Shown here: piece after piece, positions 17,063 through 26,096 of the stretch
How the letters are laid out: the number at the start of each line of letters is the position of its first letter
Numbering within the stretch: position 1 is the stretch's first letter
Assembly (NCBI GenBank): GCA_965279075.1
Contig: CBDIHI010000006.1
Location: 1 to 64,000 of the forward strand
Length of the DNA: 64,000 nt
Origin: SZAS-79 sp965279075
Lineage (GTDB): Bacteria > Pseudomonadota > Gammaproteobacteria > Burkholderiales > SG8-39
Direction of reading: 5' to 3'
Notes under the pieces: model-generated
What the model was told of the DNA's origin: nothing
The model's database searches: none
The model's input: only the letters and a program-made list of their open reading frames with translations
Translations under genes and position numbers: made by a program

Positions 17063-18930
17063 GGGTAGATCCTGATCAGACGGTCGTTGAAGGTGGTGCT
17101 GACGGCCCGGGTTTCGTAAGTGTCATCGGGCGTGGCATTGGCGCCTTCCAGGTACTGCGATAGTGTTGAACTCGGCCTGCGCGCGGGATTCGGCGCCGGC
17201 GTGAGCAGGTCACGCCCCGCCAGGAGCATCAAGGCTCCCGCCGTGGATCCGCCGGTGACAGTGAGGCAGGTCGCGCCCGAGCAGCTGCCCGCGCCTCCGG
17301 GCGCGTAGCCCGAACCGACTGCGTAGTAGGCGACTCGATACCATTCGTTGGTAAGGAACCATCCTTCGGTGGAGGCGCTGTTGACGATGGAGTGATCCAC
17401 CAGCAGGTTGATCGGGATGGTAATCGTGTAGGTCGAGCATTGGGATATCCCGCACGATTGGCTCGGTAACAGCCATTCCGTCGTGATGTCCGCGTCCCCG
17501 TCGCTCCTCAGGACGCCTAGCGGGGAAGGTCCGTACGAAGTGTTGGTGGTGCGGCTCTTGAAATAGTTATTGACCACCCCGGCGGTGAATACGTTGTAGT
17601 AATTGATTTCGAACGCCTTGAAAGCATTGGCGACATTTTTGGCCCGGACCGAGATGCGGATACGAGGCTGCACGTTCTGCGCAGGACAGGATGATGGATA
17701 GGAACCGCATGACCGGCCGTATGTCACGGCGCAGGATATTTGCGTAGACGTGGTTGCGCTGCAGTCCAGCTTTGCCAAGGTGCCGCGCGTGGTATTGCTG
17801 TTGGATACTTCCGTCACCGTGATGAATGGGCTGGCCGCGGGCACGCTCATGCTCTGGGTGGTCGCATAGGCCGAAATTCGCCCGGCGGTTGTAATGGGCA
17901 GGGGTGCGGTGTAGGTCGCCCCCGTGTCTGTCTTCCAAGCGACGAAGGTTGGATTGCAGCGGGGATCAGATGCGCTCACTGTGCAATTTGTTGGTGGATC
18001 CGTGTTCGGCACGTGTGCGTAGGTCACCGGCGGGGTCCCGCCCCGGAGCCCCGACCCTGCGGCGCTCGTGTCGCCGAAAGGAGCGGCAAACGGAAACCAA
18101 CGGGTACCGGAGGCATTCCAGTCGACGGTGGAGTAGACACCCGCGAGGGTAGGGACGATTTCATTCAATATTCTCTGGGCGACGACGCCGTCGAGCGCGG
18201 GCATGATGTCAGCCGCAGTTACCGTGGTTGCCTGGTCATTGAAGACGACATCCGTCACATTGTCGACTACGGTCGTCACGAAACTCGAGTCCGACGGGGA
18301 GGATGCATTCTCGCATTCGAGATAGTCCCGGTAGTCGGGCGGCCCTGCCTGGAACTTCGCATCGCGGCTCTGGGTGCGGGCCGAGCAGCCGGCGGCGATT
18401 TGCGTGCTTGTGGGACTGGCGATAAGCGCCGATCCAGGCGCAATGATCAGAGCGATCGCGGCATTGGCCTGCCCGTCCACCGTCAGGTTACCCGTCGAGT
18501 CGGTATTGATCTTTATGCCGCTGCCCGCCCATCCCGTGGACAGAACGTACCAAAGCGGCTCCCCGCTCCCGTCGGTCAGCTTGTCTATCCCGAGGGTCTT
18601 CCAGGGCAGCCTGCCGATTGCCGGCAGGCTGCAGCTGCTCGCCGCGGTGCCCTCGCTTGACTGGCCGGCCGATGCTGCGGCTTCGGGGCAAGGAAACTTT
18701 CCCGGATTGAGGTTGCTGGACAGTGCGGCCTGCGCGACAACGTAGCCGATGAGTCCTTCCTTTGCCTGCTTGAGAACCGCACCGCTCTGGTTGCGGATCG
18801 AAGTGCTCCTGTCCGCGGTGGCCTTGTTCAGCGACGAAACCAGCATCCAAGACGTACCGAGGACGAGGACCAGCGCGAACAGCATGAGCGCCGCCCCATT
18901 CTGCCGCCGGGCAGACGGCTCGATTCGCAC
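17059..18930 (-). CDS. large PilX/GspK-like minor pilin or tip adhesin candidate
   Basis: 623 aa from a GTG start that overlaps the preceding stop by one base. The N-terminus (RRQNGAALMLFALVLVLG) resembles the PilX/GspK class: a positively charged leader and a hydrophobic helix without the standard FTLVE. It then repeats the module found in the neighbouring prepilin (GYVVAQ...GKFPCPEAAASAG). The remaining roughly 500 residues are Ser/Thr/Asn-rich, probably beta, with 14 cysteines by my count. The size and composition suggest an extracellular domain displayed at the tip, comparable in position to MshQ. Function is inferred; no adhesin domain is recognised. Confidence 0.75.
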   Translation of the reverse strand: MRIEPSARRQNGAALMLFALVLVLGTSWMLVSSLNKATADRSTSIRNQSGAVLKQAKEGLIGYVVAQAALSSNLNPGKFPCPEAAASAGQSSEGTAASSCSLPAIGRLPWKTLGIDKLTDGSGEPLWYVLSTGWAGSGIKINTDSTGNLTVDGQANAAIALIIAPGSALIASPTSTQIAAGCSARTQSRDAKFQAGPPDYRDYLECENASSPSDSSFVTTVVDNVTDVVFNDQATTVTAADIMPALDGVVAQRILNEIVPTLAGVYSTVDWNASGTRWFPFAAPFGDTSAAGSGLRGGTPPVTYAHVPNTDPPTNCTVSASDPRCNPTFVAWKTDTGATYTAPLPITTAGRISAYATTQSMSVPAASPFITVTEVSNSNTTRGTLAKLDCSATTSTQISCAVTYGRSCGSYPSSCPAQNVQPRIRISVRAKNVANAFKAFEINYYNVFTAGVVNNYFKSRTTNTSYGPSPLGVLRSDGDADITTEWLLPSQSCGISQCSTYTITIPINLLVDHSIVNSASTEGWFLTNEWYRVAYYAVGSGYAPGGAGSCSGATCLTVTGGSTAGALMLLAGRDLLTPAPNPARRPSSTLSQYLEGANATPDDTYETRAVSTTFNDRLIRIYP

Positions 18931-19379
18931 TATTTGCCTCCGCCGGACCGCAGCGGATTCACCCGGACTTCACCGCCTTCGAGAGAGTCGCGTACTTCGC
19001 CCGTGCCGCGATCGAAGGACTGCCCGATCTTCAGGTCGACTTGCGCATTGGTCTCCCCGACATTGACGACGACTCGGCCGGTGTCCCGCGATTTCGGCGC
19101 TATGCGCAGTCCCTCTGGCTGCGAACCCTGTGGCACGGGTTCGCCGTTCACCCAGGTGGTCGACCTGCCGCCGCCGCGGGTTACAACCCCATCGATGCGC
19201 GTTACGGGAGACTCGACTGTCACGGTCGCAGGCTTGTCGGGTATCCGGGCCTTTCGCCGGGCATCCAGTGCGCCGCGCTGTTCGGGTGTGAAGAAAAGCC
19301 GTCCGAGCTCCTGCCCGGATACGGGGGCAGGCAAGCTTGCGGCCGCTGCGAGAAGCAGGGCGGTGAGCCGGGACCTCAT
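18930..19379 (-). CDS. MshK-like periplasmic pilus assembly protein
   Basis: 149 aa from the ATG at 19379, which overlaps the MshJ-like stop (ATGA). A signal peptide (MRSRLTALLLAAAASLPAPV) is followed by a periplasmic domain containing DPTR-like basic stretches, a VNGEPVPQGS segment and a basic C-terminus. Sequence is too divergent for a motif-level call; the MshK assignment rests on size, signal peptide, and place directly after the MshI/MshJ-like genes. PilP-type function (secretin alignment) is a reasonable inference. Confidence 0.65.
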   Translation of the reverse strand: MRSRLTALLLAAAASLPAPVSGQELGRLFFTPEQRGALDARRKARIPDKPATVTVESPVTRIDGVVTRGGGRSTTWVNGEPVPQGSQPEGLRIAPKSRDTGRVVVNVGETNAQVDLKIGQSFDRGTGEVRDSLEGGEVRVNPLRSGGGK

Positions 19380-19993
19380 TTTTTCGCCCCCGCGTCGAGG
19401 ACTGTGATCAGGTCGATCATGCACTCGGCCCTCAGTCTGGGGGTCAGGGTCGTGGCCCCGGGCGCCTGCCCGGACGTATTCGACCTCGTAATTGTGCACC
19501 GGCGAACCGACACGTAGGCATTCCCCGCGTCGCGCAAGTCATCGAGAAACCCCAGCAGGTCGCCCTCGTGGAGAAGTGCAAGGTCCAGTTTCATGGTGCT
19601 GACGTTGAAATCGACCTTGCCGGGCTTTCCTGGAATCGAGACCAGGACTTTCTGCGGCTCGATAACGTAGCGAACGTCCAGCATCTCGCGGCTGGTCCTG
19701 ATGCGCTGGATTGCGTCGACCCAGTCGAGGCGTCGCTCCTTGCCGATGATCCGCAGGTCCCGCAGTCGCCGGTAGACCTCGATGCGCTCCTTGACCTCGC
19801 GCTCCTCCTCGCTGATTCTTGCGAGCCGCTCACGGGCCTGCGTCCGGTCGCTTTTTGCCGCGGCGAACCGGACGTTGGACTCGGCGAGTTGCCGGTCGAC
19901 GAACCAGATCAGGGCCGCACCGGTCCCGATGAGCGCCACGGCCATGGCGATCGGCAGCAGGAGCCTCTTGATGTCGGCGCCGGTGTAGTTCAC
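19376..19993 (-). CDS. MshJ/PilO-like inner-membrane pilus assembly protein
   Basis: 205 aa bitopic protein. One membrane segment (about residues 12-32) precedes a long charged coiled-coil (about 35-90: QLAESNVRFAAAKSDRTQAR and on), then a small mixed alpha/beta domain as in PilO. Family role: forms the periplasmic alignment complex with PilN-type and PilP-type proteins. It overlaps the MshI-like gene upstream and the MshK-like gene downstream by four bases each, so the three are tightly coupled. Confidence 0.8.
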   Translation of the reverse strand: MNYTGADIKRLLLPIAMAVALIGTGAALIWFVDRQLAESNVRFAAAKSDRTQARERLARISEEEREVKERIEVYRRLRDLRIIGKERRLDWVDAIQRIRTSREMLDVRYVIEPQKVLVSIPGKPGKVDFNVSTMKLDLALLHEGDLLGFLDDLRDAGNAYVSVRRCTITRSNTSGQAPGATTLTPRLRAECMIDLITVLDAGAKK

Positions 19994-21582
19994 TTTCCCG
20001 CCCTCCGGGCGACCAGGATCGTGAACCGGGGATTGTCGTTGTCACCGGAAGCGCCTATGTCGCCGGACAGCGTTCCCTCCGAGGTGGTGTCGAAGGGCAG
20101 TTGGGTTCGGATCACTTCGTAGGACAACCCTACCAGGGCATCGGCGAATTGCTGCACCTGCGCGGTAACCGCGCGGTAGTCGGAGCGTTGGGTGGCACTG
20201 ACATGGCCTGAAATCTCAAGTACCTGGACGAAATCGCCAGACGCTGTGGTGCCTCCCCCGGGCGCGGGCGCGGCGGCCGGTGCCGCTGCAGGGCCCGGGG
20301 TTGCGGATCTCTTTTCCAGCGCGGTGGAACGGTCCACTCGCCACACGAGCTGGTCGAGCTCGATCTGCGGAAATTGCTCGAGCGCCCTCGACAGATGCGC
20401 GAACGCGGGCCCGGGCGCCGTCGAGCGTTCGGCCAGGGAGCGAAACTCGTTCACCGTGGCCTTCAGGTTCTCGGTCGTGGTTTGGGTTACCGGGAAGGTG
20501 GCGGTAATCCGCTGGTACTCCTGTTCTGCGCTTTGTGCTTCACGTCGTTGCAGGTTGGTCTGGTCGCGAACGCTCATGACGTCGAACCACTTGTACCCGG
20601 CAAATGTGAGGCATCCCGCAAGGCCAAGCGCACCAGCCGCGACGACTCCGCGCTGCAACTGCCAGAAAAGGTATCCGCGGCGATCTTCGCTGCGTGCGAA
20701 TTGCTCCTTCGGCGTCCGAGCCGCAACCAGGTGAAGGTATAGTTGTTCGGCGCCAAGTCCCGGCGCTGCCTTTACGCCGGCCCAACGGGTCGCCTCGGAG
20801 AAGTCGACGGTCCTGAAGGTGAGGCGACCATCCGAAGGCAGCGCCGCCTCGAACACTTCGCGCTGGCCGGGCGGGGCGACAACGAGGGCGGTGATCGGCG
20901 GGCCATCACGAGGGAGTACCCTCAGGCTGGAGAGGTACTGCATGAGCCTGAGGGTCTCTGACCTGACGAACGCTGCGAGCGCATCGGGGCTCATTTCCGG
21001 GGTGCGCTCAAGGCGGGCGAATCGCAACTTGCCGTCCTCGATGAAACTCTGGCGCAGGCCGGCGCTGTTCATGGAAACGACAAAAAGGCGGTTGTTCTTG
21101 ATTCCTGTCTTCGCGCAGATCCGGGATGCGAGTGCCGATGCCAGCAGCGGCACGGAGTAAACGCCCGCAAGCTTGGCGCCCGCCTCCGAAAGGACGTCAA
21201 GCCATGGGGAGAATTGTTGGGTGTTGGTGAACGAGGCGAGGAGCAGCCTTTCGTTACGCCGCTCCCCTGCCAGCGCTATCGGGCCGAGGGAAATTGTCGC
21301 TGCGAGGCGCGTATCACGGTAGCGCTGTGCAAGCCTTCGCTCGATCACCGCCTGACGGTCGCTGCCGCGCAACCAAGGAATCATCTCATCGTGGAAGTCC
21401 TCCCCGGCGAGATCGGCCATCACGTAATACAGCGACCCGGCATGAAGCTTGGCGAAATCGTGGAATTCGGCGACACCCAGTTCGTCGGGGGGGAAACTTG
21501 CCTCATGCGCGAGTTTCCCCCCGCTCCACAGGTACACCTGGTGGCTGGCCGCGGTGAAATACAGAAGGCGTCGATCTGACAT
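19990..21582 (-). CDS. MshI-like PilM-PilN fusion protein
   Basis: 530 aa. Residues 1-300 have the extent and pattern of the PilM/MshI actin-like cytosolic domain. A single membrane segment follows (about 318-338, VVAAGALGLAGCLTFAGY), then a coiled-coil and a PilN-like periplasmic domain with an Ala/Pro-rich insertion near residue 445. This single-chain PilM+PilN arrangement is typical of MSHA rather than type IVa pili, where the two are separate. The start is 11 bases after the MshG-like stop. Confidence 0.8.
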   Translation of the reverse strand: MSDRRLLYFTAASHQVYLWSGGKLAHEASFPPDELGVAEFHDFAKLHAGSLYYVMADLAGEDFHDEMIPWLRGSDRQAVIERRLAQRYRDTRLAATISLGPIALAGERRNERLLLASFTNTQQFSPWLDVLSEAGAKLAGVYSVPLLASALASRICAKTGIKNNRLFVVSMNSAGLRQSFIEDGKLRFARLERTPEMSPDALAAFVRSETLRLMQYLSSLRVLPRDGPPITALVVAPPGQREVFEAALPSDGRLTFRTVDFSEATRWAGVKAAPGLGAEQLYLHLVAARTPKEQFARSEDRRGYLFWQLQRGVVAAGALGLAGCLTFAGYKWFDVMSVRDQTNLQRREAQSAEQEYQRITATFPVTQTTTENLKATVNEFRSLAERSTAPGPAFAHLSRALEQFPQIELDQLVWRVDRSTALEKRSATPGPAAAPAAAPAPGGGTTASGDFVQVLEISGHVSATQRSDYRAVTAQVQQFADALVGLSYEVIRTQLPFDTTSEGTLSGDIGASGDNDNPRFTILVARRAGK

Positions 21583-21593
21583 TGGTCGCAGCC

Positions 21594-22799
21594 TCAGAAC
21601 TTCATTTTGCTGATCGTGTCATAGACCGGGCCCAGCACTGACACCATCACCCAGCCAAGGAGTGCACCGAGGATGACGGTCAGCGCCGGCTCTATCATCG
21701 CCTGCATCTTTCCGATCGACTCCTTGACCTCGCGGTTGTAGAAATAGCTCACGTTAAGCAGGGCCGTGTCGAGGCCGCCGGTGCTCTCGCCAATCTTAAG
21801 CATGCGGATTACCAGAGGCGGGAATAGGCCTGCGTCCTGGAACGCGGTGGTCATCCCTTTGCCGTCGGCGATCTGCTGGCCGGCGCTGCGCAGTGCCTCC
21901 TCCAGTGGTCGGTTGCCGAGGATTTCCTCGGAACTGCGGATCGCATCCAGCACCGTGATGCCGGCCGCATACATCATGGCAAAGCTCGATGTGAAGCGGG
22001 AAAGGATGATCTTTCGCAGAACCGGGCCGATCACCGGCACCTGGAGCTTGTAGCGGTCGAGGGCGAATTCCACCGAAGGATTCGAGCGCGCCGCAAAACG
22101 GACGCCGAAAAAGGTCGCCGGCGGCAAGGCGATGATGAGCCACCAGTAGTTGACGCAGAAATTCGACACGTGGATCAACAGGACGGTCTGGAGTGGCAGG
22201 TCCTGACCCATGTTCTTGATGAACGCTGTCATCTGCGGCACTAGATAGATCATCAGGAAGAACGTGACGAGCAGGACGATACTGCCGACGAACAGCGGAT
22301 ACATCAGCATTTTCTTGGTCTGGGCGGCGAGCTCGTCCTCCCACTTGATCGACTCGGTAAGGCTCCTGAGCACATCCGGCAGTTTCCCGGTCTGCTCCCC
22401 GGAGCGGACCAGCGAACTGAACACCCTTCCGAAGACTTCGGGGTAGTCGGCCAGCGCCTGCGACAGGTTCCGGCCGCCCTGGATCGATTCCACGAGGCCC
22501 GCGACAACTTCCTTGAAGCGCGGATTCTCGACGCTGTCCCGAAGGTCGATCAGCCCTTCGACGATCGGGACGCCCGCGCTGGACAACTGCTCGAGGTGGA
22601 AGCAGAAGTTGATCAGGTCCTGCCTGGTGATCTTGCCGCCCCCTACGATCCTGCTGGTCTGGCGGGTCGGGGCACCGGTGACGAGGTCCAGGCCCATGCG
22701 CGAGAGCCGCTGCTCCAGGTCGAACAGGTTCGCAGCATCGACACGACCAAGCACCGATTTCCCAACCGAGTCGATCGCTTTATATGTGTAGAGGGGCAT
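21594..22799 (-). CDS. MshG/PilC/GspF-type inner-membrane platform protein
   Basis: 401 aa, the usual family length. It starts with MPLYTYKAIDSVGKSVLGRV, and has two GspF domains each ending in membrane helices: a hydrophobic segment near residues 165-195, a second near 215-235 and the C-terminal one near 370-395. The motif SGEQTGKLPDVL and its second copy GESTGGLDTALL are family hallmarks. It forms the cytoplasmic-membrane platform turned by the MshE-like ATPase, whose gene ends 47 bases upstream. Confidence 0.93.
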   Translation of the reverse strand: MPLYTYKAIDSVGKSVLGRVDAANLFDLEQRLSRMGLDLVTGAPTRQTSRIVGGGKITRQDLINFCFHLEQLSSAGVPIVEGLIDLRDSVENPRFKEVVAGLVESIQGGRNLSQALADYPEVFGRVFSSLVRSGEQTGKLPDVLRSLTESIKWEDELAAQTKKMLMYPLFVGSIVLLVTFFLMIYLVPQMTAFIKNMGQDLPLQTVLLIHVSNFCVNYWWLIIALPPATFFGVRFAARSNPSVEFALDRYKLQVPVIGPVLRKIILSRFTSSFAMMYAAGITVLDAIRSSEEILGNRPLEEALRSAGQQIADGKGMTTAFQDAGLFPPLVIRMLKIGESTGGLDTALLNVSYFYNREVKESIGKMQAMIEPALTVILGALLGWVMVSVLGPVYDTISKMKF

Positions 22800-22846
22800 G
22801 GCGGACAGGTTGTCCCGTGGCTCGGTTTGGGAGAGCGCTGCGGCTC

Positions 22847-24556
22847 TCAGCTCATGCGGTCGGTGATGTCGACCACGCGCGACAGTTCATCGACGCTCGT
22901 AACCCCCCCACGTACAAGGCGCACGCCGTCTTCGGCTAGCGTCCGGAACCCCTTCGCGAGCGCGGCCGATAGTATTTCCCTCGTTGTGGCGCGCCGCGCG
23001 ATCAGTTCGTCGATTCCCCCGTCGAGTTTGAGAATCTCGAGAATGCCTTGACGGCCCTTGTAGCCCTGATAGTCGCATTGCTCGCAGCCCACGGCCCGGT
23101 AGAGCGCAGTGGTTTCAACCGGTGTGAGACCCAGCATCCTGCGCTCTCCCGGATCCGGGTCGTAGGCCTGCCGGCAGGTGCGGCACAGCTTCCTGACGAG
23201 GCGCTGCGCAATGATGCCGATGATGTTGCCGGCCATGATGTCGGGAACGATCCCGATATCGAGCAGCCGGGGAATCGCGCCCACCGCGGAGTTGGTGTGC
23301 AGCGTCGAATACACCTGGTGGCCGGTCATCGACGCGCGGAACGCCATCTCAGCAGTGTCCTCGTCGCGGATCTCGCCCACCAGGATTGCGTCGGGATCCT
23401 GGCGCATGAGGGCGCGTATGCCGTTCGCGAAATCGAGCTTCGCAGCCTCCGCCACGGAAGTCTGGCGGATGAGGGTCATCGGATACTCGACCGGGTCCTC
23501 CAGGGTCATGATGTTGATCCCGTCGGAATTGATGTGGTTCAGGATCGAATAGAGGGTGGTCGTCTTGCCGCTGCCCGTGGGGCCCGTGACGAGGATGATG
23601 CCTTCTGGGCGCGCGATCATCCTCTTGAGCAGATCGAGCTGGATATCGTCCAACCCCAGCTTGTCGAGCGGGACGATGCCCTTTTGCCTGTCCAGGATGC
23701 GCAGTACGACGTTTTCGCCGTGCGTCGTCGGGAGGCTCGATACGCGGAAGTCCACGACCCTCCCCGACATGGTGGCGGATATGCGGCCGTCCTGCGGCGC
23801 CCGGGTCTCTGCGATGTTCATCTTGGACATGACTTTCAGGCGCACCGCCATGGCAGGCCAGTAGGTCTTGTGCAGCGAACGGATCTGGCGCAGTACTCCG
23901 TCTATGCGGTAGCGGATCCGCAGGAAATTCTGCTCGGGCTCGAAGTGGATGTCCGAAGCTCCCCTTTCGACCGCGTCCGCGAGAAGTGCGGAGATCAGCC
24001 GCACCACTGGCTGGCTGTACTCGTCCCCCTCGGTTATGGTCGCGTAGTCGACCTCGCCGGTTTCTATCTCCCGAAGAATGCCGTCGATCGAGAACTCGTG
24101 ACCGTAGTACTGCTCGATCGCACGATCCACTTCGGAGTCGCCGGCCAGCCGCAGCTCGATCTCGAATTCGCCTTTGAGATGGGCGCGCAACTGGTCGATG
24201 GCAACGATGTTGTTCGTGTCGGCGAGCGCGACAATGAACTTCTTGTACTGGCGGTCGAGCGCAACGGGAAAGACCCGATAGCGGCGGGCCATGTCGCGCG
24301 GGACCATTTTCAGCGCGGCGGGGTCGACGATGATGTGCGCGAGGTCGACCGATTGGAGCCCGAGCTTTTCGGACAGCGCGTCCCTGAGGGTCGCCTCGGA
24401 TACGAAGCCGAGCTGGACCAGAAGGCGGCCAACCGGCAGATGCGATTTCATCTGCTCCAGCAACGCAATCCGCAACTGGTCCTCGGTCAGGATGCCCTGA
24501 TCTATCAGGATCTGCCCGATATGGCGCTTGGCTTGGGGATTGGTGGGCGAATTCAT
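22847..24556 (-). CDS. MshE/PilB/GspE-type pilus extension ATPase with MshEN domain
   Basis: 569 aa. The N-terminal domain contains two 24-residue MshEN motifs, at residues 12-35 and 41-64, separated by exactly five residues, as in the cyclic-di-GMP-binding domain of MshE. The first position of each motif, usually Arg, is His12 and Pro41 here. The ATPase domain has Walker A GPTGSGKTTT (Lys331), Asp and His boxes, and a four-cysteine zinc motif (CRTC and CEQC, about residues 465-490). It powers pilus extension. No retraction ATPase (PilT-like) is in the window. Confidence 0.93.
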   Translation of the reverse strand: MNSPTNPQAKRHIGQILIDQGILTEDQLRIALLEQMKSHLPVGRLLVQLGFVSEATLRDALSEKLGLQSVDLAHIIVDPAALKMVPRDMARRYRVFPVALDRQYKKFIVALADTNNIVAIDQLRAHLKGEFEIELRLAGDSEVDRAIEQYYGHEFSIDGILREIETGEVDYATITEGDEYSQPVVRLISALLADAVERGASDIHFEPEQNFLRIRYRIDGVLRQIRSLHKTYWPAMAVRLKVMSKMNIAETRAPQDGRISATMSGRVVDFRVSSLPTTHGENVVLRILDRQKGIVPLDKLGLDDIQLDLLKRMIARPEGIILVTGPTGSGKTTTLYSILNHINSDGINIMTLEDPVEYPMTLIRQTSVAEAAKLDFANGIRALMRQDPDAILVGEIRDEDTAEMAFRASMTGHQVYSTLHTNSAVGAIPRLLDIGIVPDIMAGNIIGIIAQRLVRKLCRTCRQAYDPDPGERRMLGLTPVETTALYRAVGCEQCDYQGYKGRQGILEILKLDGGIDELIARRATTREILSAALAKGFRTLAEDGVRLVRGGVTSVDELSRVVDITDRMS

Positions 24557-24636
24557 ACAGTTACCATGATACCCCGGTCATCCGTGGCGGCAGCAGTAAG
24601 AGAGTGTCAGGTGCCCGGCACCCCGCACCCAACGTC

Positions 24637-25230
24637 TTACCGGGCAAGTTCCTGCGCGCGGCTCCGGGCGAGGGCCTGGTCGAAGTTGCTGGAACGCTGC
24701 TGGGCGAGCGAAATCGCGCGCCGGTAGTATTCCAACGCCAGCTTGGGCTGCCTGACGTGGTCCAAGCTGACGGCGAGGTTGTAGGCGAAATCGGGGTTGT
24801 CGGGCTCCGCCGAGAAGGCCTTGAAATAGGCCTGCTGCGCTTCCGGCCAGCGACCTTGCTGCGCATACTGGTTGCCGAGGGTGAAGTACAGCACGTGCGC
24901 CTCGGGGCTGCCTGATAGCAGGCTCTTCACCCGTGATTCGGCCTGCACGGGATCGGTCACCTGAGACCTGAGCGCGAGCATCCCGGCCTGCGCATGCGGA
25001 TCGCGCGGATTCGCATCGAGGAGCCTCTGGTAATAGCCATCAGCCAACTCAAGCCGGTTCGCGTGGATTTCGACCGCTGCAAGTCCGAGCAGGGCATCCC
25101 TGTTCGCAGGCTCGTCCCGCAAGGCATCCTGGTAGTTGGCGCGTGCAGACTGCATGTCGCCCTTGTTGTAAGCGTCCCAGCCCGCTTCGACTTTGGGATT
25201 GACCGCAGGGCCCGGGCGGTTGACGCTCAA
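24637..25230 (-). CDS. TPR protein, C-terminal half of an MshN-like factor
   Basis: 197 aa of tetratricopeptide repeats, for example WDAYNKGDMQSARANYQDAL and ARNPRDPHAQAG-type repeats through the C-terminus. The apparent start is a TTG that overlaps the stop of the upstream gene (TTGA). The reading frame continues sensibly upstream of that TTG (VDPSN before LSVNRPG), so this may be the second half of a single MshN-like protein (membrane segment plus TPR) split by a frameshift. MshN family role: periplasmic TPR factor in MSHA assembly. Confidence 0.8.
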   Translation of the reverse strand: MSVNRPGPAVNPKVEAGWDAYNKGDMQSARANYQDALRDEPANRDALLGLAAVEIHANRLELADGYYQRLLDANPRDPHAQAGMLALRSQVTDPVQAESRVKSLLSGSPEAHVLYFTLGNQYAQQGRWPEAQQAYFKAFSAEPDNPDFAYNLAVSLDHVRQPKLALEYYRRAISLAQQRSSNFDQALARSRAQELAR

Positions 25231-26093
25231 ATTAGACGGATCGACCGGCGCGCGAACGCTAGTCCGGGGGCGCCCGTCGGAGCCTGCAGCGCGGGTTGCA
25301 CGCTGCGGTTGGACGACGACGGTTGGGGCGCTGGCGGCTTTGCCGCTGCGGAAGCAGGAGGCGGTGCCGGTGGTGCAGGCTGAGCCGGCGCCGCGGCCGG
25401 TGCAGCCTGCCTCCCCGACCCGGGGGGGGATGCGCCTGCCGCCGGTTGAGCAGGCAACCCCGGAATGGAAGGTGCCTGAACTGGCGCTTGCGGCGCAGGC
25501 TGACCACCGGGAGTGGGCCGGGTATCCGCAATGTCGATTTTCTTCTCGTCGGCGGGTGGCTTGGCGTCGGTATTTACCAACGCGGGCGGTGGCCGCAACT
25601 GGTACCAGAAATAGACTACCGTACCGACCGAGAACAGCCCGAGCAGCACCATCGTTATGTAGAACGGCAGCCTTGGGTTCGGCTCCCTGAATTTCGCCTC
25701 GAAGACCTTTTTTGCCGCGGCCTGCTGGGTTGCCGGGCTTTCGACAACCTTGTCGTCTGCGCGGGGCGGAGGACTTCGCCGCTTCGGGGTGGAATCGGCG
25801 CCGGACGTCGTAAATGGCTGCGATAAAGGCTTGGCTTCCTCGGCCGCACGTGGTGATGGAGCAGAATAGAAGGCATCGGGCACCGGGCTTTCGGAAGCTT
25901 CAGTTGCTCTGGGCCCGGGAATATCTTCGGTATGGATTTCCAGCGGTCGGGAAATGTCAGGAAGCTCGTCCCGGGTGCGCACATGGATGACCGTATCATC
26001 CGGATCGGGCGCTGAGCCTTCTCCCTGGGCGCGGCGTTTAGCCTCGTCCTTTGCTTTTTCTGCCTTCTTCAAGGCGTCGAGGAGCAGGCTCAT
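25227..26093 (-). CDS. MshN/GspB-like membrane-anchored protein, N-terminal half
   Basis: 288 aa. The N-terminus MSLLLDALKKAEKAK is the hallmark of GspB/MshN-type proteins that accompany ExeA/MshM ATPases. A charged cytosolic stretch is followed by one membrane segment (about residues 143-163, LPFYITMVLLGLFSVGTVVY). A long Pro/Ala/Gln-rich periplasmic linker then runs to the C-terminus without a folded domain. The absent domain is probably encoded by the overlapping downstream TPR gene. It starts 3 bases before the secretin stop on the same strand. Confidence 0.8.
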   Translation of the reverse strand: MSLLLDALKKAEKAKDEAKRRAQGEGSAPDPDDTVIHVRTRDELPDISRPLEIHTEDIPGPRATEASESPVPDAFYSAPSPRAAEEAKPLSQPFTTSGADSTPKRRSPPPRADDKVVESPATQQAAAKKVFEAKFREPNPRLPFYITMVLLGLFSVGTVVYFWYQLRPPPALVNTDAKPPADEKKIDIADTRPTPGGQPAPQAPVQAPSIPGLPAQPAAGASPPGSGRQAAPAAAPAQPAPPAPPPASAAAKPPAPQPSSSNRSVQPALQAPTGAPGLAFARRSIRLI

Positions 26094-26096
26094 GGC

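Noticed and set aside
24610..24622. GGTGC-CCG-GCACC hairpin after the TPR gene, terminator or REP-like element
   Set aside because: No T-run in the direction of transcription, short stem, and no second copy noticed in the window.
23048..24727. 559-codon open frame antisense to the MshE-like ATPase
   Set aside because: Shadow of the ATPase gene; composition atypical and no recognisable domain.
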